From Condylostoma magnum (lineage: Eukaryota; Ciliophora; Heterotrichea; Heterotrichida; Condylostomatidae): 23,347 nt of DNA. Below the pieces are notes generated by a model. The model saw only the letters and a list, made by a program, of their open reading frames with translations. It did no database searches and was not told where the DNA came from. Location of the stretch: NCBI GenBank assembly GCA_920105805.1, contig CAKKTI010000345.1:1-23347 (forward strand), written 5' to 3'. This document shows, piece after piece, positions 22,089-23,347 of this stretch (position 1 is its first letter; the number at the start of each line of letters is the position of its first letter). The translations under genes were made by a program, and so were the position numbers.

Positions 22089-23347
22089 CTAATCTGAACT
22101 TGGAGCTAGTAGTTTATTTTCCATAAAGAAATCATGCAGAGTCAGTATGATTACCTTTGACATCACATTTAAGTTTGATTTCAGCCATTTTAAGTGTCCA
22201 ATTGCTCTTTAAAGGTTCACAGGGTCACTGCTCTTGCTTAAACTGTGGATTCTATTTAACACTCTTAACATAGGAGGCATTAAGCTTTCTAAAAATACTA
22301 ATCGTTCTACATACAACGCCCTTGTAAAATATGCTTTGAATTTCTCAAAGAAGTGAGTAGCAGATGGCAAATCAAGCTTTCTATGCCTGATTGCCCTCAA
22401 AATCATTAAATCTATAATCGTATCTGTCATATCAGCTAATTCTACTATCATTTCTAGCACAGTTTCCCTCATTCTTAGCATAGTCAAGGCTTCATCACTT
22501 TTTAGATACAGTTTGACAAATATTAAAGAGAAATAAGCCCTGTTATACTATCCCATGTCAAACGATAAGCTTATACTATCATATAGCTTTTCAACAGCTT
22601 TGTAATTACTAGCAGAGGGTGGAGCTACTTCACTTCATAGGAAATAATCATCTTCACTGAAATAAACCCGTGCGTAGTCTTCTAAATTTATAGGGTGAAG
22701 TATAGATATAAACTTTTCCCCGCCTACCTCTTTAAAATGGTAGTTAAAATATATATTAACAGCAAAAAAGTGCTGGAATTCCTAGTTACCTTCCTGTATG
22801 TAAATTCTGAGTCATACAATTGACCCCACTTAAAAGGCAGATAACAGCAATCCATATGTATCTCTTCTATCAGTCTAATTAGTCACCTTTTGGAAATTTG
22901 CTATAGGCTCTTCACTCTGTTTATAAATTACATGATAAGTGAAAAATCCTGAGACAATAGCCGAGGAATCAGTGTCAAGTCATAAAGCATATTGTATTAT
23001 GTACTCTAAAAAGGCATGCATTCCTGCGTTAAATGAATGTCCTACTATAAAAACATCAGTAGCAACGTGTCATTGGGTTCTAGGTTATTTATTAAGTAGC
23101 CCGTTGAATAAACTCTTGCCACATACACATGTTATTGGCTTAACTTCGTATCCTGGAGGAAAAGCATCTCTTTGATTTGAATTCTGAATGTCAAATCTCC
23201 TAAAAAGAAGTATAAATATGCCAATTCACTCTTAATCTGCTACAACTATACAAGGCTCAGTTCCTACTATATAAGGAATCGGTTGGTCATCGAAAATTTG
23301 ACTATTTGGCTGACTTCTAAAGGTAAAATTGTTAACTGGCTATGCCT
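22089..23347 (-). CDS. Hypothetical protein, largely helical (5' end beyond window)
   Basis: The frame is open from the right edge to TAG at 22089-22091, about 419 codons, with TAA/TAG as Gln and TGA as Trp (for example QYALWLDTD and YFLWSEVA). The visible N-terminal part has QPIPYIVGTEPCIVVADQEW, a Cys-x-Cys in ITCVCGKSL and FIVGHSFNAGMHAFLEYI. The C-terminal half is alpha-helical (LRMRETVLEMIVELADMTD, FEKFKAYFTRALYVERLVFL, IGHLKWLKSNLNVMSKVIIL). I do not recognise a family. A TAA at 22206 could be an earlier end, but the frame beyond it stays coding-like for about 38 codons and ends exactly at the convergent ankyrin gene's stop, so it is read as Gln. The start codon lies outside the window. 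Confidence 0.75.

Noticed and set aside
22092-22213. A plus-strand segment in another frame (SSLFSIKKSCRVSMITF, ending FKCPIAL) that might complete a RING finger after CHIC of the ankyrin gene
   Set aside because: It would need a frame change with no convincing 15-16 nt intron. The minus-strand gene reads through the same bases continuously with coding-like composition.

Overview
The window looks like gene-dense nuclear (probably macronuclear) DNA of a ciliate that gives a sense meaning to all three standard stop codons. Read with the standard code it contains only short fragments. With UAA and UAG as glutamine and UGA as tryptophan, fifteen long genes appear, and eight of them can be named or assigned a family. 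Conserved domains calibrate the code: RCC1 repeats carry TGA where Trp is expected and TAA where Gln is expected, and the same holds in a cyclic-nucleotide-binding domain, a PWI domain and SAM domains. Genes still end at TAA or TAG, often with further in-frame stop triplets close behind, so the same triplets also terminate. This is the context-dependent code described for the heterotrich Condylostoma (NCBI table 28). A 15-nt intron in the ankyrin gene also fits a heterotrich. The species cannot be fixed from sequence alone.

Layout, left to right: a secreted protein of unknown family (minus, cut by the left edge); the TORC2 subunit Rictor (plus); a BIVM-family protein (plus); a cysteine-rich zinc-binding-type protein (minus); a Gln-rich coiled-coil protein (plus); mitochondrial glycine cleavage H protein (minus); an RCC1-repeat protein (plus); a coiled-coil protein (minus); a cGMP-dependent-type protein kinase (plus); a conserved-looking unknown (plus); a coiled-coil protein (minus); Ku70 with a SAP domain (minus); splicing factor RBM25 with RRM and PWI domains (minus); an ankyrin/double-SAM protein (plus); and an unknown protein (minus, cut by the right edge).

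Packing is extreme. No gap between genes exceeds about 190 nt and most are under 80 nt. Convergent pairs overlap or abut at their stop codons (6154-6157 and 22086-22091), and one divergent pair has start codons 10 nt apart (20678-20687). I saw no tRNA, rRNA, transposon, viral remnant, CRISPR array or telomere.

The genes do not form one pathway. They are housekeeping functions: growth signalling (Rictor, PKG), splicing (RBM25), end joining (Ku70, a class known to act in ciliate genome rearrangement), one-carbon metabolism (GCSH) and probable cytoskeletal coiled coils. The most notable thing here is the decoding system: all three stop triplets used as sense and as stop within one short window.
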